A DNA stretch of 48,864 bases from positions 1 through 48,864 of the forward strand of contig NZ_AKJL01000032.1 in the NCBI RefSeq assembly GCF_000282355.1. The letters run 5' to 3'. How positions within the stretch are numbered: position 1 is the first letter of the stretch; every line of letters begins with the position of its first letter. Under the pieces are notes generated by a model that had not been told where the DNA came from, made no database searches, and saw only the letters and a program-made list of their open reading frames with translations. A program made the translations under genes and the position numbers. Positions 1-8,800 of this stretch are shown piece after piece. This DNA is from Pseudomonas sp. GM49 (GTDB taxonomy: Bacteria > Pseudomonadota > Gammaproteobacteria > Pseudomonadales > Pseudomonadaceae).

Positions 1-1
1 T

Positions 2-100
2 TTGGGGCGTCTGCCAAAAGGGACTCGCCGTAAGGGCGAAACCGCCAGCCGCCGTTACCGCAGCAATGGATATGCACACCATCCAAAAAAACCCCTGTAG
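2..100 (+). other. Possible C-terminal end of an open frame or dispersed repeat, cut by the window edge
   Basis: Frame 2 is open from the window start to a TAG at 98-100. It encodes a short, very basic tail (LPKGTRRKGETASRRYRSNG and onward). The stop falls inside the hairpin that ends the minus-strand gene to the right. I recall similar stretches (CGCCGTAAGGGCG, then a GTTACCGCAGCAATGGATATG-like tail) repeated between genes in this group of pseudomonads, so this may be intergenic repeat rather than a gene. Only about 33 codons are visible. No domain can be recognised. Confidence 0.2.
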
Positions 101-113
101 GCCCACAGGGGTT
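85..113 (-). terminator. Rho-independent terminator of the mazG-cmoM-DUF4136 operon
   Basis: A 9-bp perfect stem (AACCCCTGT at 90-98 with ACAGGGGTT at 105-113) closes a 6-nt loop. Read on the minus strand it runs straight into seven T residues (the A-run at 85-91). It lies just past the stop codon of the DUF4136 gene at 130. The plus strand has no T-run after the hairpin, so it should act only on the minus strand. Confidence 0.75.
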
Positions 114-129
114 GAATGGCAGGCTGATT

Positions 130-693
130 CTAGGATAAGTGCGGTGGATAGTTGGCCAATATCCGCGTGACTGTTTCCCAGATGGCATCGCGACGATCCG
201 TCGGGTTCGGCGTGCGGCTGAGTATCTGTTCGTCACTGCCGCGCCACACCAGTTTGCCGTCCTTGCCATCGAGCAAGTCGATCTGGATGGTCGCCACTTT
301 GTAGCTGACATTGCGGGTTTCGTTGTACATCGGTGCGCCGTAGTAGCCATACCACGGGTTGCCCCACCCACCGCCGTAATTGGTGGTCACCTGTTGTTGC
401 CGCTCTTCGACGATCAGGTAGGTCTGTACATTCAAGTCACCCTTGGCACCCGCGGCGGCCGGGCGCAGACCGCGCTGATCCAGTTGATCGGCAACTGCCT
501 GGCGGACGCGCTGTTCGGTCAGGTCGCTCTTGATCCGTGGATCATCGGGACGGTATTGCAGGGCGGGTTCTTTCCAGCTCCAGCTGCGATAGGCAGCAAA
601 GTCGCGGCTGGCGTCGAAGTCATGATTGACCTGGTTGGCGGCGCAGGCACTGAGCAGCGCGGCCACTGCCAGTAGAACAAAACGGCGGAACAT
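130..693 (-). CDS. DUF4136 family lipoprotein (first of a tandem pair)
   Basis: The 187-residue protein has a lipoprotein signal: Arg-Arg at 3-4, a hydrophobic core, and lipobox L-S-A-C with the lipidated Cys at 17. It is therefore expected on the periplasmic face of a membrane, probably the outer one. The body matches the DUF4136 pattern: an F.AYRSWSW start, an RVRQAVADQLDQRGL helix, a Tyr/Gly-rich loop (YGGGWGNPWYGYYG) and a late strand with 'G.LVWRGS'. DUF4136 proteins have no assigned molecular function. A GGAG box lies 7 nt before the ATG. It is the last gene of a minus-strand operon, 55 bp after its paralogue (749-1357), and is followed by a strong terminator. Confidence 0.85.
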   Translation of the reverse strand: MFRRFVLLAVAALLSACAANQVNHDFDASRDFAAYRSWSWKEPALQYRPDDPRIKSDLTEQRVRQAVADQLDQRGLRPAAAGAKGDLNVQTYLIVEERQQQVTTNYGGGWGNPWYGYYGAPMYNETRNVSYKVATIQIDLLDGKDGKLVWRGSDEQILSRTPNPTDRRDAIWETVTRILANYPPHLS

Positions 694-748
694 GATGATT
701 CTCCGGTTGAAGACATGATCCTGTGGAACGCTTCTTATCTACAAGAAG

Positions 749-1357
749 CTAACTAGGAGGATACGCCGACATTGCCTTTTCCACAGCCTCCCGTATGGCA
801 TCGGCCCGCTCGCTTTCGCTGCCCCGGTTGCCGGTTTCGGCGCTGGAGCTCCATATCGGCTGACCGCTTTTGGCGTCAAACATGTCCACCTGCACGACCA
901 CGACCTGTTCCTGATAGGTACGGATGATCGGCACGGTGGCGTATCCGCCATATCCAGGGCCGTAGCCGTTGTAGCCGCCATAACCGCCGCCGTAATAGTC
1001 GTCCCGAACCTGACGCAAGCGGGTTTCCATCCGCAGGTCGGCACTGACAAACAGGTCGGCCGGGCGATTGTCGTGCAACGGGCGCAAGCCGCGTTGATCC
1101 AGCGCATTGCTGACTGCTTCAGCGACCTGCGCCGAGTCGGCCCAGGCGGTGCCCGCTGGCAGATGCCCATTGAGCCAGGCCCAACTGCGGTAGCGTCCAT
1201 AGTCACGCGGGGCTGCCGGGTAAGCGCTGCGGTCAAAGGTGGTGGCGGCCTGGGGTGGCGCCGGTGGCAAAGGGTTGGATGTGGCGACATAAGGGTTGCT
1301 GCCCTGACAAGCGGCCAGTCCCAGGCAGAACACCAGTACACCTGAATGATTTTTCAT
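749..1357 (-). CDS. DUF4136 family lipoprotein (second copy)
   Basis: This 202-residue protein is a paralogue of the neighbour at 130-693. Both share the YRSWAW start, the [13 protein letters not shown] helix, a Gly/Tyr-rich loop ([18 protein letters not shown]) and the '[10 protein letters not shown]' end. The signal peptide ends in lipobox L-A-A-C with Cys17, so it is a lipoprotein. GGAG lies 7 nt before the ATG, and the start is only 12 bp past the cmoM stop, so it is cotranscribed with mazG and cmoM. Function is unknown. The two copies diverge most in the N-terminal 40 residues and in the loop, which points to an old duplication. Confidence 0.85.
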   Translation of the reverse strand: MKNHSGVLVFCLGLAACQGSNPYVATSNPLPPAPPQAATTFDRSAYPAAPRDYGRYRSWAWLNGHLPAGTAWADSAQVAEAVSNALDQRGLRPLHDNRPADLFVSADLRMETRLRQVRDDYYGGGYGGYNGYGPGYGGYATVPIIRTYQEQVVVVQVDMFDAKSGQPIWSSSAETGNRGSESERADAIREAVEKAMSAYPPS

Positions 1358-1369
1358 TTCGTGCTCCGA

Positions 1370-2119
1370 TCAGACAGGCCGACAGATCCAGTGCAAGTAA
1401 CGCCCAAGCCCGGCAAAGCTTGGATGACGACGGTGGGCCAGTTCCATTTCCAGCAGGTCCACCAGCTCGGCGCGGGCCTGGAACTCCACCGGCATGTAAT
1501 CGTGAAAAACCCGCACTCCACTCTGACTTTCGACCTGCCACAGGCCTTCAAGTTGCGCCGCCAGCTCGCGCGGATCCAGGGGCTGTTGCGGGGTCAGGCT
1601 CTGCTTTTCGCCGGCCATGTCGTTCTTGCGCATCTTCCGGAAATGGCCCTTGAGCAAGTTGCGATAAATCAGCGCGTCACGGTTGTAGAACGCCAGGGAC
1701 AGCCAGCCGTCCGCCTTGGTCAGTTGATGCAGCACCGGCAGGATGGCGTGGGGTTCGGCCAGCCATTCCAGCACGGCATGACACAGCACCAGGTCGTAGG
1801 GTTCGGTGAGCTGCCCGAGCAGTTCCTGCCACGGTGCCTGAATGAACGTGGCGCTCTGCCCGGCTTCGGCAAAGCGTTGACGGGCGCCTTCGAGCATCGG
1901 CTCGGCAGGCTCGGCGAGGGTCACCTGATGGCCGCGCTGGGCCAGCCACAACGACATGTGGCCAAGTCCGGCGCCGATATCCAGAACACGCAGCGGCCGG
2001 TCGGGCAAGATTTCGGCCAGATCGGCCTGCAACACCGCCAGACGGATGGCACCTTTGGCACCGCCGTAGATTTTTTCGGCGAAACGGGTCGCCAGTTGAT
2101 CGAAATGACGGTCGCTCAT
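1370..2119 (-). CDS. cmoM: tRNA 5-carboxymethoxyuridine methyltransferase CmoM
   Basis: CmoM transfers a methyl group from SAM to the carboxyl of cmo5U at the wobble position of certain tRNAs, giving mcmo5U. The 249-residue protein has the class I SAM-binding motif VLDIGAGLGH at 45-54. It also has family marks: FAEKIYGGAKGAIRLAVL near the N terminus, CHAVLEWLAEP in the middle, and SGVRVFHDYMP near the end, as in E. coli CmoM (formerly SmtA). I chose the ATG at 2119 because it overlaps the mazG stop by one base (TGATG), which suggests translational coupling. An upstream in-frame start would lie deep inside mazG. Confidence 0.9.
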   Translation of the reverse strand: MSDRHFDQLATRFAEKIYGGAKGAIRLAVLQADLAEILPDRPLRVLDIGAGLGHMSLWLAQRGHQVTLAEPAEPMLEGARQRFAEAGQSATFIQAPWQELLGQLTEPYDLVLCHAVLEWLAEPHAILPVLHQLTKADGWLSLAFYNRDALIYRNLLKGHFRKMRKNDMAGEKQSLTPQQPLDPRELAAQLEGLWQVESQSGVRVFHDYMPVEFQARAELVDLLEMELAHRRHPSFAGLGRYLHWICRPV

Positions 2120-2421
2120 CAGCTGAACCTCCGTTCGCTGTCCGCCAGTTTGCTGCGCACCACGGTTTCCATGTCCAGGCCCAGCTCGCTGCACAACAGC
2201 AACAGATAAAGCACGATGTCACCGACTTCCTGCCCGGCGTGGGCGAGCTTGTCCGCCGGTAACTGGCGTGACTGGTCTTCGGTCAGCCACTGGAAAATCT
2301 CCACCAGCTCGGACATTTCCACACTCGCGGCCATGGCCAGGTTTTTCGGGCTGTGAAATTGCCGCCAGTCATTGCGGTCACGGATGGTGTGCAGGCGTTC
2401 GGTCAGTTCAACAAGGTTCAT
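2119..2421 (-). CDS. MazG-like nucleotide pyrophosphohydrolase
   Basis: This is a small (100 aa) single-domain MazG-type protein. It shows the metal-binding pattern of the all-alpha NTP pyrophosphatases: ExxE at 35-38 (EMSE) and ExxD at 65-68 (EVGD). Such enzymes hydrolyse (d)NTPs to monophosphates and pyrophosphate and are taken to clean the nucleotide pool. The exact substrate cannot be read from sequence. The chosen ATG at 2421 has AGGAGAG 7-8 nt upstream; the frame is open further up but has no ribosome site there. It is the first gene of the operon mazG-like, cmoM, DUF4136, DUF4136. Confidence 0.85.
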   Translation of the reverse strand: MNLVELTERLHTIRDRNDWRQFHSPKNLAMAASVEMSELVEIFQWLTEDQSRQLPADKLAHAGQEVGDIVLYLLLLCSELGLDMETVVRSKLADSERRFS

Positions 2422-2503
2422 CGGGCTCTCCTGAAGGCGTATAGCTTCGGGGGGATGGCCTAGGATGGCAAGTGACAACGGCTCAGTGTCCCGTTTGTTT
2501 TTT

Positions 2504-2606
2504 GTGGGAGCGAGCCTGCTCGCGAAAGCACTGGATCAGACACATCAATGTTGGATATGCCGCCGCCTTCGTCGGAACGCCGCCCGGAGCAGGCTCGCTC
2601 CCACAG
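2504..2606. repeat. REP pair (inverted), spacer about 56 bp
   Basis: One copy (GTGGGAGCGAGCCTGCTCGC) at 2504-2529 faces its complement ending at 2606. It sits in the 273-bp divergent gap between the mazG-like gene and the small membrane protein. The remaining sequence there shows no gene. Confidence 0.9.
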
Positions 2607-2694
2607 TTGCGGTGCAACGCTCTATGCTTGTGGGAACTCGGCAGCATGATCGACAGCCCAAGACTCAATTCTCATTAATCAGGATTCCCATTCC

Positions 2695-2988
2695 ATGCAG
2701 GTAGAAGGTTTTTTCGAATGGCTCGGCCAGGTACTCGGCTCGATCATCCGCTTCATCGTTGATGGCCTCAGTGGGCTTTTCAATCTGATGAGCAACGCCA
2801 GCAGCAATTTTGTCGAAGGCTTGTCCCAGGCACTGGGCATGGATACCTCGATCGTCAGCATCGTGACCTTGATCCTCGGGCTGATACTGCTGTGGTCGGC
2901 GATCCGCGCCTTTCTCAATGCGTCGTTCATCATGGGAATCATCTGGTTGATGCTGGGGCTTTGGTTGCTCAGCTGGATAATTCACTGA
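2695..2988 (+). CDS. Small hydrophobic membrane protein, function unknown
   Basis: I do not recognise this 97-residue protein. The N-terminal third (FFEWLGQVLGSIIRFIVDGL) looks like an amphipathic or membrane-surface helix. The C-terminal half holds two clear transmembrane segments, about residues 50-70 (TSIVSIVTLILGLILLWSAI) and 76-95 (FIMGIIWLMLGLWLLSWII), joined by a short loop. There are no Cys or obvious catalytic residues. The start has a distant AGGA box, about 10 nt upstream. It stands alone, with REP pairs on both sides. Confidence 0.7.
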   Translation: MQVEGFFEWLGQVLGSIIRFIVDGLSGLFNLMSNASSNFVEGLSQALGMDTSIVSIVTLILGLILLWSAIRAFLNASFIMGIIWLMLGLWLLSWIIH

Positions 2989-3002
2989 CCCCACCGGACA
3001 CC

Positions 3003-3091
3003 TGTGGGAGCGAGCTTGCTCGCGATAATGCCGGCACATACAACATATGAGTGTCTGCCACACCGCTATCGCGAGCAAGCTCGCTCCCACA
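3003..3091. repeat. REP pair (inverted), spacer about 41 bp
   Basis: GTGGGAGCGAGCTTGCTCGC (3003-3026) and its complement (3068-3091) lie between the small membrane protein and the MATE gene. In-frame open sequence upstream of the MATE start runs through this repeat and should not be taken as coding. Confidence 0.9.
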
Positions 3092-3149
3092 ATGGATCGC
3101 GGCGAATTTCGAATGTGCCGCTACAATGCCGACTCCCCAAGGAGCCTGC

Positions 3150-4499
3150 ATGTCCAACCTGATCACCGACTGGCGCGACCGCCCTACCCATCGCCGGGTC
3201 TGGGCGCTGGCCGCACCGATGATTCTTTCGAACATCTCCGTACCGCTGGTGGCGCTGGTGGACAGTACCGTCATCGGTCACCTGCCCCACGCCCATCAAC
3301 TCGGCGCCGTCGCGGTCGGCGCCAGTCTGTACACCTTCCTGGCCTGGGCCATGGGTTTTCTGCGCATGGGCTCCACCGGGTTCGCCGCCCAGGCGGCCGG
3401 GCGCGGGGATGGCGCGGCCTTGCGACAGATCCTGTTGCAAGGCCTGTTGCTCGCCATCGGCCTGGCCGTGGTGTTGGGTGCGGTGGGCGTGCCGTTGAGC
3501 GGGGTCGCGCTGCATTTCATGCAACCGTCGGCGGAACTCGATCATCTGACTCGCGAGTTCTTCCATACCCGCCTGTTTGGCCTGCCGGCGGCGCTCGCCA
3601 GTTATGCACTGGTCGGCTGGTTCCTCGGCACCCAGAATGCCCGGGCGCCCCTGGCGATTTTGCTGAGCACCAACCTGGTCAACATTGCCCTGAACCTGTG
3701 GTTCGTTCTCGGCCTGGAATGGGGCGTGGTCGGTGCGGCCCGGGCTTCGGTCATTGCCGAATGGACGGGGGCGCTGATCGGCTTGCTGATGACCCGCAAA
3801 GCCCTGCGCGCCTATCCCGGGCATATCGCCTGGGCGGCATTGACGCTGTGGCAGAGTTGGCGGCCATTGCTGGCGGTCAACCGCGACATCTTCATCCGCA
3901 GCCTGGCGCTGCAATCGGTGTTTTTCCTGATCACCGTGCAAGGCGCGCGGCTGGGCGACGCCACGGTCGCTGCCAATGCCTTGCTGCTCAACGGTTTGCT
4001 GCTGACCGCCCACGCCCTCGATGGCCTGGCCCACGCCGTCGAAGCCCTGTGCGGACATGCTCTCGGCGCCCGCGACCGCGATGCCCTGCGCCGTTCATTG
4101 GTGGTGGCTGGCGGCTGGTCGTTGCTGGCGAGCCTGGGTTTTGCCGCACTGTTTCTGTTCGCCGGGCATCTGTTCATCGAGATGCAAACCGACATTCAGA
4201 GTGTGCGCGACACCGCGTTCATCTACCTGCCCTATCTCGCCGTACTGCCGCTGATTGCCGTCTGGAGTTACCTGCTCGACGGTCTTTTCATCGGCGCCAC
4301 CCGCGCCAGGGAAATGCGCAACGGCATGCTGCTGACCGTGGCGCTGGTGCTGCCTTTCGGCTGGGCACTGCAAGGCGGGGGCAACCATGGCCTGTGGGTA
4401 ACCTTTTTGTTGTTCATGCTGCTGCGCAGTCTGACCCTCGGCGTGATCGCCTGGCGCCTGCGCCGTCACGATGGCTGGTTCGCCGGCAGCACTCACTGA
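3150..4499 (+). CDS. MATE family (DinF-type) multidrug efflux transporter
   Basis: The 449-residue inner-membrane protein has about 12 hydrophobic segments in two homologous halves. The first half opens with the typical MATE start (RRVWALAAPMILSNISVPLVALVDSTVIGHL). Length and the 'GAVAVGASLYTFLAWAMGFLRMGSTGFAAQ' region fit the DinF branch, which exports cationic or organic compounds using a Na+ or H+ gradient. The substrate is not predictable. The ATG at 3150 was chosen for its AAGGAG at 3139-3144; the open frame upstream is REP sequence. A TACAAT hexamer at 3122-3127 could be the -10 of its promoter, but I see no good -35. The gene ends 39 bp from the convergent DUF4123 gene. Confidence 0.9.
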   Translation: MSNLITDWRDRPTHRRVWALAAPMILSNISVPLVALVDSTVIGHLPHAHQLGAVAVGASLYTFLAWAMGFLRMGSTGFAAQAAGRGDGAALRQILLQGLLLAIGLAVVLGAVGVPLSGVALHFMQPSAELDHLTREFFHTRLFGLPAALASYALVGWFLGTQNARAPLAILLSTNLVNIALNLWFVLGLEWGVVGAARASVIAEWTGALIGLLMTRKALRAYPGHIAWAALTLWQSWRPLLAVNRDIFIRSLALQSVFFLITVQGARLGDATVAANALLLNGLLLTAHALDGLAHAVEALCGHALGARDRDALRRSLVVAGGWSLLASLGFAALFLFAGHLFIEMQTDIQSVRDTAFIYLPYLAVLPLIAVWSYLLDGLFIGATRAREMRNGMLLTVALVLPFGWALQGGGNHGLWVTFLLFMLLRSLTLGVIAWRLRRHDGWFAGSTH

Positions 4500-4538
4500 A
4501 CGGACGTGGCCCCGACCAACACCGAATCAATTTCGACC

Positions 4539-5339
4539 TCATGGCCAGGGTGGTTCGTTCTGCCACAAGTGACGCAGGCTATCGAGGCGTTCCTGTTGAG
4601 TCCTGCCCGGCAATGGCTGCACGGGCACGGCGTCGGGATACTGCAAACGTAGCCATATCCAGCCATCAAGCACCGGGCGCTCGCTGAAACCCAGCGCCAC
4701 CCCCTCCTGCACATAGGCCCACAGACGGGAGAAATCGGCACCGGTGGATTGGTTCCAGCGCCAGGCATACTGTTCGAGCAGGCAGGTTTGCAGTTTTCCC
4801 TGTTGCGCGGCACTGAGGCTCTCCTCGACTGCCAATGGGCTGACCGCCAGCCCCGGGTTGGACAAGCGTTGCCAGCCTTCAGATCCCGTCGCGCGGTCGG
4901 CCCAACTGCCGCCGAACCAGCGAAGCTGGTGGATGGGCCCTAGCCAGCGACTCAGTTCAGCGGCATCGCAGGCATCGAAAAAATAGCTGGCCGTGATCGG
5001 GTTGTAGTAGCTCAAAAGGGCCCGGTGCAGGCCAAGCGTAACCGTGAGCATGCGCCGCAAATGCGCCAGCAACGACGAAGCGCTGGCCTCGCTGACTATC
5101 AGCAATCCGGGCCAGCGTTGTCCGTCGACGATGCATAAATCGGCCAGTGCCGGGCAGGTGCGCAGATCGACCAGGACCGGCCCCAGCTCATGCAGCGCAT
5201 GCCACTCCGTACCTTCGAACAACCCGGAGCACCGGGCTTGCGCAAACATCTGCCGAAGTGCGATACCCGCCTGTGGCGTGCCCGGCACATCCAGCAACAG
5301 CCACTGCGGGGGTGCCTCGGGCATGCGTGTGGCGATCAT
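4539..5339 (-). CDS. DUF4123 (Tap-type) T6SS effector adaptor
   Basis: DUF4123 proteins act in the cytoplasm as adaptors that load an effector onto the tip of a cognate VgrG before type VI secretion. This 266-residue protein has the family layout: QWLLLDVPG near the start, LFEGTEWHALHELGPVLVDL, then the LLSYYNP.TASYFFDACD region and a variable C-terminal lobe that would hold the partner. The ATG at 5339 was chosen because it overlaps the vgrG stop in an ATGA quadruplet; the frame is open further upstream inside vgrG. No effector gene follows: the next gene is the convergent MATE transporter 39 bp away. Confidence 0.85.
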   Translation of the reverse strand: MIATRMPEAPPQWLLLDVPGTPQAGIALRQMFAQARCSGLFEGTEWHALHELGPVLVDLRTCPALADLCIVDGQRWPGLLIVSEASASSLLAHLRRMLTVTLGLHRALLSYYNPITASYFFDACDAAELSRWLGPIHQLRWFGGSWADRATGSEGWQRLSNPGLAVSPLAVEESLSAAQQGKLQTCLLEQYAWRWNQSTGADFSRLWAYVQEGVALGFSERPVLDGWIWLRLQYPDAVPVQPLPGRTQQERLDSLRHLWQNEPPWP

Positions 5340-6655
5340 GCTCCAGAGCTCTGGCCAAGCTGTGTCGCCAGACGACAGGTGCACAACGCCTGTGCGCAAT
5401 GGTTGAAACTGCCACCGCCGGGCAGCAGGCACAACACCAGCAATGGCTCCCCCGACCGTAACCATTGCTCCAGGCCCTCATCATGGGTGCAACTGGGCTG
5501 GGGGGTGTCAGCGTCCGTCACTTCGACCGGTGTCGGCGCATGCAGCAACCCGGTTATCTGCGGTTGATCGGGATCGCCCTCGACAAAACCCACGACCAGC
5601 TCGGTCCCTTCCCGCAATGACGAGAACGTCGAGGCCTGCAACTGCCTGGCCAGGGGTAACCAGCAATGGCTGGGCGCTGCCCCTTCGCCCTGATACAGCC
5701 AGTCGAATTGCACCGCGACCGGCCTTGCCGGGTCAGGGCCTGGTTCATCGACCTCGACGACCCACGCCCGTTGCAGGCTATGCATCTGTGGTTTGAGCGT
5801 CACACAGGACGGCTCGAAGAGTGTCGGCCAGTGCAGGGCACGGGCCTGATTGTGGTAAGGCGTCGTAGCATCCTGGCTGCCCCAGTGCTCAACGTGGGTC
5901 AGCAGCCAGAGCCGATTGCAATCGGCAACCGGATGACCGGACAGCGGCATCAGCCGACCGCTACGCAAGGTCGCCAGGTCCGTCCGGCATTCGGCACACT
6001 GCGCCGCTATCTCACCGCAACGCTGACGTTCGAACTGCCGCACCGCCGGCCGGTCGCCCTCGCTGCGCATTACCGCAGGTTCGCCGGTTGGAAAATGCTG
6101 CTGATCATCCCCAAACACCACACAGTGCCCGCGGGCCCGGTGTTCGAAGTGGTAGTGAAGCCGCTCCTGGGCGCACAGTCGCTGGAGAAACTGCAGGTCT
6201 GACTCTCGATATTGCGTGCAAAAATCCCGGGGCGGGTATTCGCCGCTCAGCGCCAGGCGTCGATCTTTGCCGGTAATGCCGTGCTCCTTGAGCACCTGGT
6301 CGAGGATTTGCGGCACTGAACGGGCGCTGAAGATTCGTTGGCTGAAGCGCTGGGCCAGGCAAGCCAGTTTTGGCCCCAGACGCACCTGGCAGAGTCGGGG
6401 TCCCGAGACATGGTCACGCTGGACGAGTTCATGCAATTGTCCATGCACGTGACTTCCGGCTGGTCCGAAATGCAACGAGGCCGGGCGGTACAGCAAACTG
6501 GCGAGGTCAAGCACCGGGTCATCGATCAGCAGTTCCAGGTCGAACACGAACGGCTCGCTGATGGCTTCTCTACCGGTAAAGGCCAGGACCTCAAAGGAGT
6601 CGGGCAGACCTGCTACATCCAGACGAAATGACGGTTCGCTGACTGGATTGAACAT
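5336..6655 (-). CDS. vgrG: Short VgrG, type VI secretion tip protein
   Basis: VgrG trimers form the spike on the T6SS tube. The N-terminal part (about 1-290) matches the gp27-like base, with FRLDVAGL..SFEVLAFTGREAISEPFVFDLEL and the QYRESDLQFLQRLCAQERLHYHF block. An OB-fold of the gp5 type follows at about 293-373 (VAVQFDWLYQGEG, FVEGDPDQPQITG). Only 66 residues remain after that, and they do not show the repeats of the usual beta-helix needle. At 439 residues it is well below the usual 600-800. It is coupled by a 4-bp overlap to the DUF4123 adaptor. The ribosome site is weak (GAGA about 9 nt upstream). No structural T6SS genes are nearby, so it is an orphan island. Confidence 0.85.
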   Translation of the reverse strand: MFNPVSEPSFRLDVAGLPDSFEVLAFTGREAISEPFVFDLELLIDDPVLDLASLLYRPASLHFGPAGSHVHGQLHELVQRDHVSGPRLCQVRLGPKLACLAQRFSQRIFSARSVPQILDQVLKEHGITGKDRRLALSGEYPPRDFCTQYRESDLQFLQRLCAQERLHYHFEHRARGHCVVFGDDQQHFPTGEPAVMRSEGDRPAVRQFERQRCGEIAAQCAECRTDLATLRSGRLMPLSGHPVADCNRLWLLTHVEHWGSQDATTPYHNQARALHWPTLFEPSCVTLKPQMHSLQRAWVVEVDEPGPDPARPVAVQFDWLYQGEGAAPSHCWLPLARQLQASTFSSLREGTELVVGFVEGDPDQPQITGLLHAPTPVEVTDADTPQPSCTHDEGLEQWLRSGEPLLVLCLLPGGGSFNHCAQALCTCRLATQLGQSSGA

Positions 6656-6886
6656 CGGGGTTTCTCTACAGGAGGGGCGGCCGGGGATTCTCGCTGAGAG
6701 ACATGGCCGAGTAGAGTGCCGAAATACAAATTAGGAAATAACCTACGTGAAAAGAAGACCAAATGCGTTGGGTCGTCGAGACGCGGGAAATTTCGTCTGA
6801 AATAGGAGAATTGCCGCACCAGGTCATCTGAAATTTCCGCAGCGAGCGGAACATTTTCAGACAACCTGATGAGCGTGAGGCTTACC
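6656..6886. other. AT-richer gap upstream of vgrG with inverted repeats; no supported gene
   Basis: This 231-bp stretch is visibly richer in A/T than its neighbours. It holds GTCTGAAA (near 6796) facing TTTCAGAC (near 6855), a repeat ATCTGAAA near 6827, and an imperfect dyad GCGGGAAATTTC / GAAATTTCCGC. These are candidate operator elements for vgrG, read on the minus strand. Two short minus frames here (83 and 62 codons) have no ribosome site or recognisable product, and I do not call them. I found no clear terminator for speA. Confidence 0.4.
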
Positions 6887-8800
6887 TCAGGAAGACAGGT
6901 AAGACGAACGGGTCAGCCCCAGACGCAAGGCATCGAGGAACTGCGTGCGCTCGGTTGCGCTGATGCGGGCACTGGCGCACTTGTCGCGGTAGTGAGTCAT
7001 CAGTTCCTCCGGCGACAAGTGCACATAACGCAGCATGTCTTCGATGGTGTCGTGGGTTTCGATACCGGCGTGGTACACGCTGCCGTCGGCGTTCTGGTAG
7101 ATGTTCACCGAGTCGGTGTCACCGAACAGGTTGTGCATGTCGCCAAGAATTTCCTGGTAGGCACCGACCAGGAACACACCCAGCAAGTAGTCTTCACCTT
7201 CGTTCAGGGCGTGCACCGGTAAACTGGTTTCGATGCTCTGCTCGTCGACGTACTGGTTGATCTTGCCGTCGGAGTCACAGGTCAGGTCCTGCAGTACCGC
7301 ACGACGCAGCGGCTCTTCGTCAAGGCGATGCAGCGGGATGATCGGCAGGACCTGGTCGATGGCCCAGGTGTCCGGCAGGCTCTGGAACACCGAGAAGTTG
7401 CAGATGTACTTGTCGGCCAGTTTGTCGTTGAGTTCGTCCAGCACCTGACGGTGGGAACGCTGACGCGCCTTCAACGAGTTGTGCAGGCGACGGCACACGG
7501 CGAAGTAGCATTGCTCGGCCAGGGCCTTCTCGGCCAGGGTCAGCTTGCCGTCGGCGTACTGGGCGGCAACATCGCTCATGTAGTGCGTGGCGCGCCAGTA
7601 GGTTTCGGTGACCATCTCGATGTCGGTCGGGCCCAGCAGGTCCACCAGCCACTGCACGGTTTCCGGCAGCGATTCCTTGTTTTCGATCTGCGGCACGTCG
7701 TCGTTGTGCTTCTCGACGTCGGTCACCTGCACCACCAGCATGGCGTGGTGCGCGGTCAGGGAGCGGCCGCTTTCGGAGAAGATGTGCGGGTGCGGCAGGC
7801 TCTGCGCATCGCAGAATTCCTTGAGCATCCCGACCACGACGCCGGCGTAATCGTCCATGTCGTAGTTGATCGAACTGGCGTTACGCGAGTGCGTACCGTC
7901 GTAGTCCACGCCCAGGCCACCGCCGACGTCGATGTGGTCCACCGGCAGGCCGAGGTTGCGCAATTCGCCGTAGTAACGGATCGCTTCCTTGAAGCCGTGC
8001 TGGTAGTCAGCGAGGTTGGCGATCTGCGAACCCATATGGAAGTGCAGCAGGCGAACGCCCTGGTCCAGGCCGGCCGCGCGGAAACGCTCGACCACCGACA
8101 GCAGTTGCGCCGCCGACAGACCGAACTTGGATTTCTCGCCGCCGGTGTCCGCCCACTTGCTCGATGCCAGGGACGACAGCCGCACGCGCAGGCCGACCTG
8201 AGGCTTGACCTTGAGCGAGGCCGCTTCTTCGATCACCAGGCCGACTTCGGATTCTTTCTCGATCACGATGAACACGTTGTGGCCGAGCTTCTGGCCCATC
8301 AACGCCAGGCGAATGAACTCACGATCCTTGTAGCCGTTGCAAACGATGGTGCCGCCCTTCGGCGCCAGCGCCAGCACGGCCAGCAGTTCAGGCTTGGAAC
8401 CGGCTTCCAGACCGATGGAAACGTTCTGGGTGGCGATGATGTTTTCGATCACCGCTTCCTGCTGGTTCACCTTGATCGGGTACAGCGCGGTGTACTTGCT
8501 CTGGTATTCCAGACGCTCGATGTTGGCGTCGAATGCGCCCGTCAGCTGACGCACGCGGTCTTGCAGGATGTCCGGAAAACGGACCAGCAACGGCAAGGAC
8601 AGGCCGCTTTTGCGCAGCTGGTCGACTTGCTCGAACAGGTCGATAGGCGAGCTGCTCGGACCGTTCGGACGAACTTCGACGCGACCGGCGTCATTGATCG
8701 CGAAATACCCGGCCCCCCAATGGCGAATCCCGTAAACACTGCGGCTGTCCGCAACTGTCCATTGGCTGCCATCGTCTTTGCGTGTGCGTCGTACGGACAT
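6887..8800 (-). CDS. speA: Biosynthetic arginine decarboxylase SpeA
   Basis: SpeA converts L-arginine to agmatine plus CO2, the first step of the agmatine route to putrescine and spermidine. The 637-residue length suits the family (about 630-660). The PLP lysine is K110 in LYPIKVNQQ. Other family marks are the [15 protein letters not shown] strand, the LHFHMGSQI barrel motif, the [12 protein letters not shown] phosphate loop, and [15 protein letters not shown]. The active site is shared between two subunits in the known enzyme. AGGGGA lies 5 nt before the ATG. It is separated from the upstream sui1 gene by 219 bp that hold an inverted-repeat element. Confidence 0.97.
   Translation of the reverse strand: MSVRRTRKDDGSQWTVADSRSVYGIRHWGAGYFAINDAGRVEVRPNGPSSSPIDLFEQVDQLRKSGLSLPLLVRFPDILQDRVRQLTGAFDANIERLEYQSKYTALYPIKVNQQEAVIENIIATQNVSIGLEAGSKPELLAVLALAPKGGTIVCNGYKDREFIRLALMGQKLGHNVFIVIEKESEVGLVIEEAASLKVKPQVGLRVRLSSLASSKWADTGGEKSKFGLSAAQLLSVVERFRAAGLDQGVRLLHFHMGSQIANLADYQHGFKEAIRYYGELRNLGLPVDHIDVGGGLGVDYDGTHSRNASSINYDMDDYAGVVVGMLKEFCDAQSLPHPHIFSESGRSLTAHHAMLVVQVTDVEKHNDDVPQIENKESLPETVQWLVDLLGPTDIEMVTETYWRATHYMSDVAAQYADGKLTLAEKALAEQCYFAVCRRLHNSLKARQRSHRQVLDELNDKLADKYICNFSVFQSLPDTWAIDQVLPIIPLHRLDEEPLRRAVLQDLTCDSDGKINQYVDEQSIETSLPVHALNEGEDYLLGVFLVGAYQEILGDMHNLFGDTDSVNIYQNADGSVYHAGIETHDTIEDMLRYVHLSPEELMTHYRDKCASARISATERTQFLDALRLGLTRSSYLSS

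Noticed and set aside
3047..4687. 546-codon plus-strand frame overlapping the MATE gene
   Set aside because: Other frame of the MATE gene, Arg/Pro-rich, starts in a REP element.
6613..6864. Short minus frames (83 and 62 codons) upstream of vgrG
   Set aside because: TTG or unsupported ATG starts, overlap with the vgrG start, no recognisable product; reported only as a repeat-rich gap.
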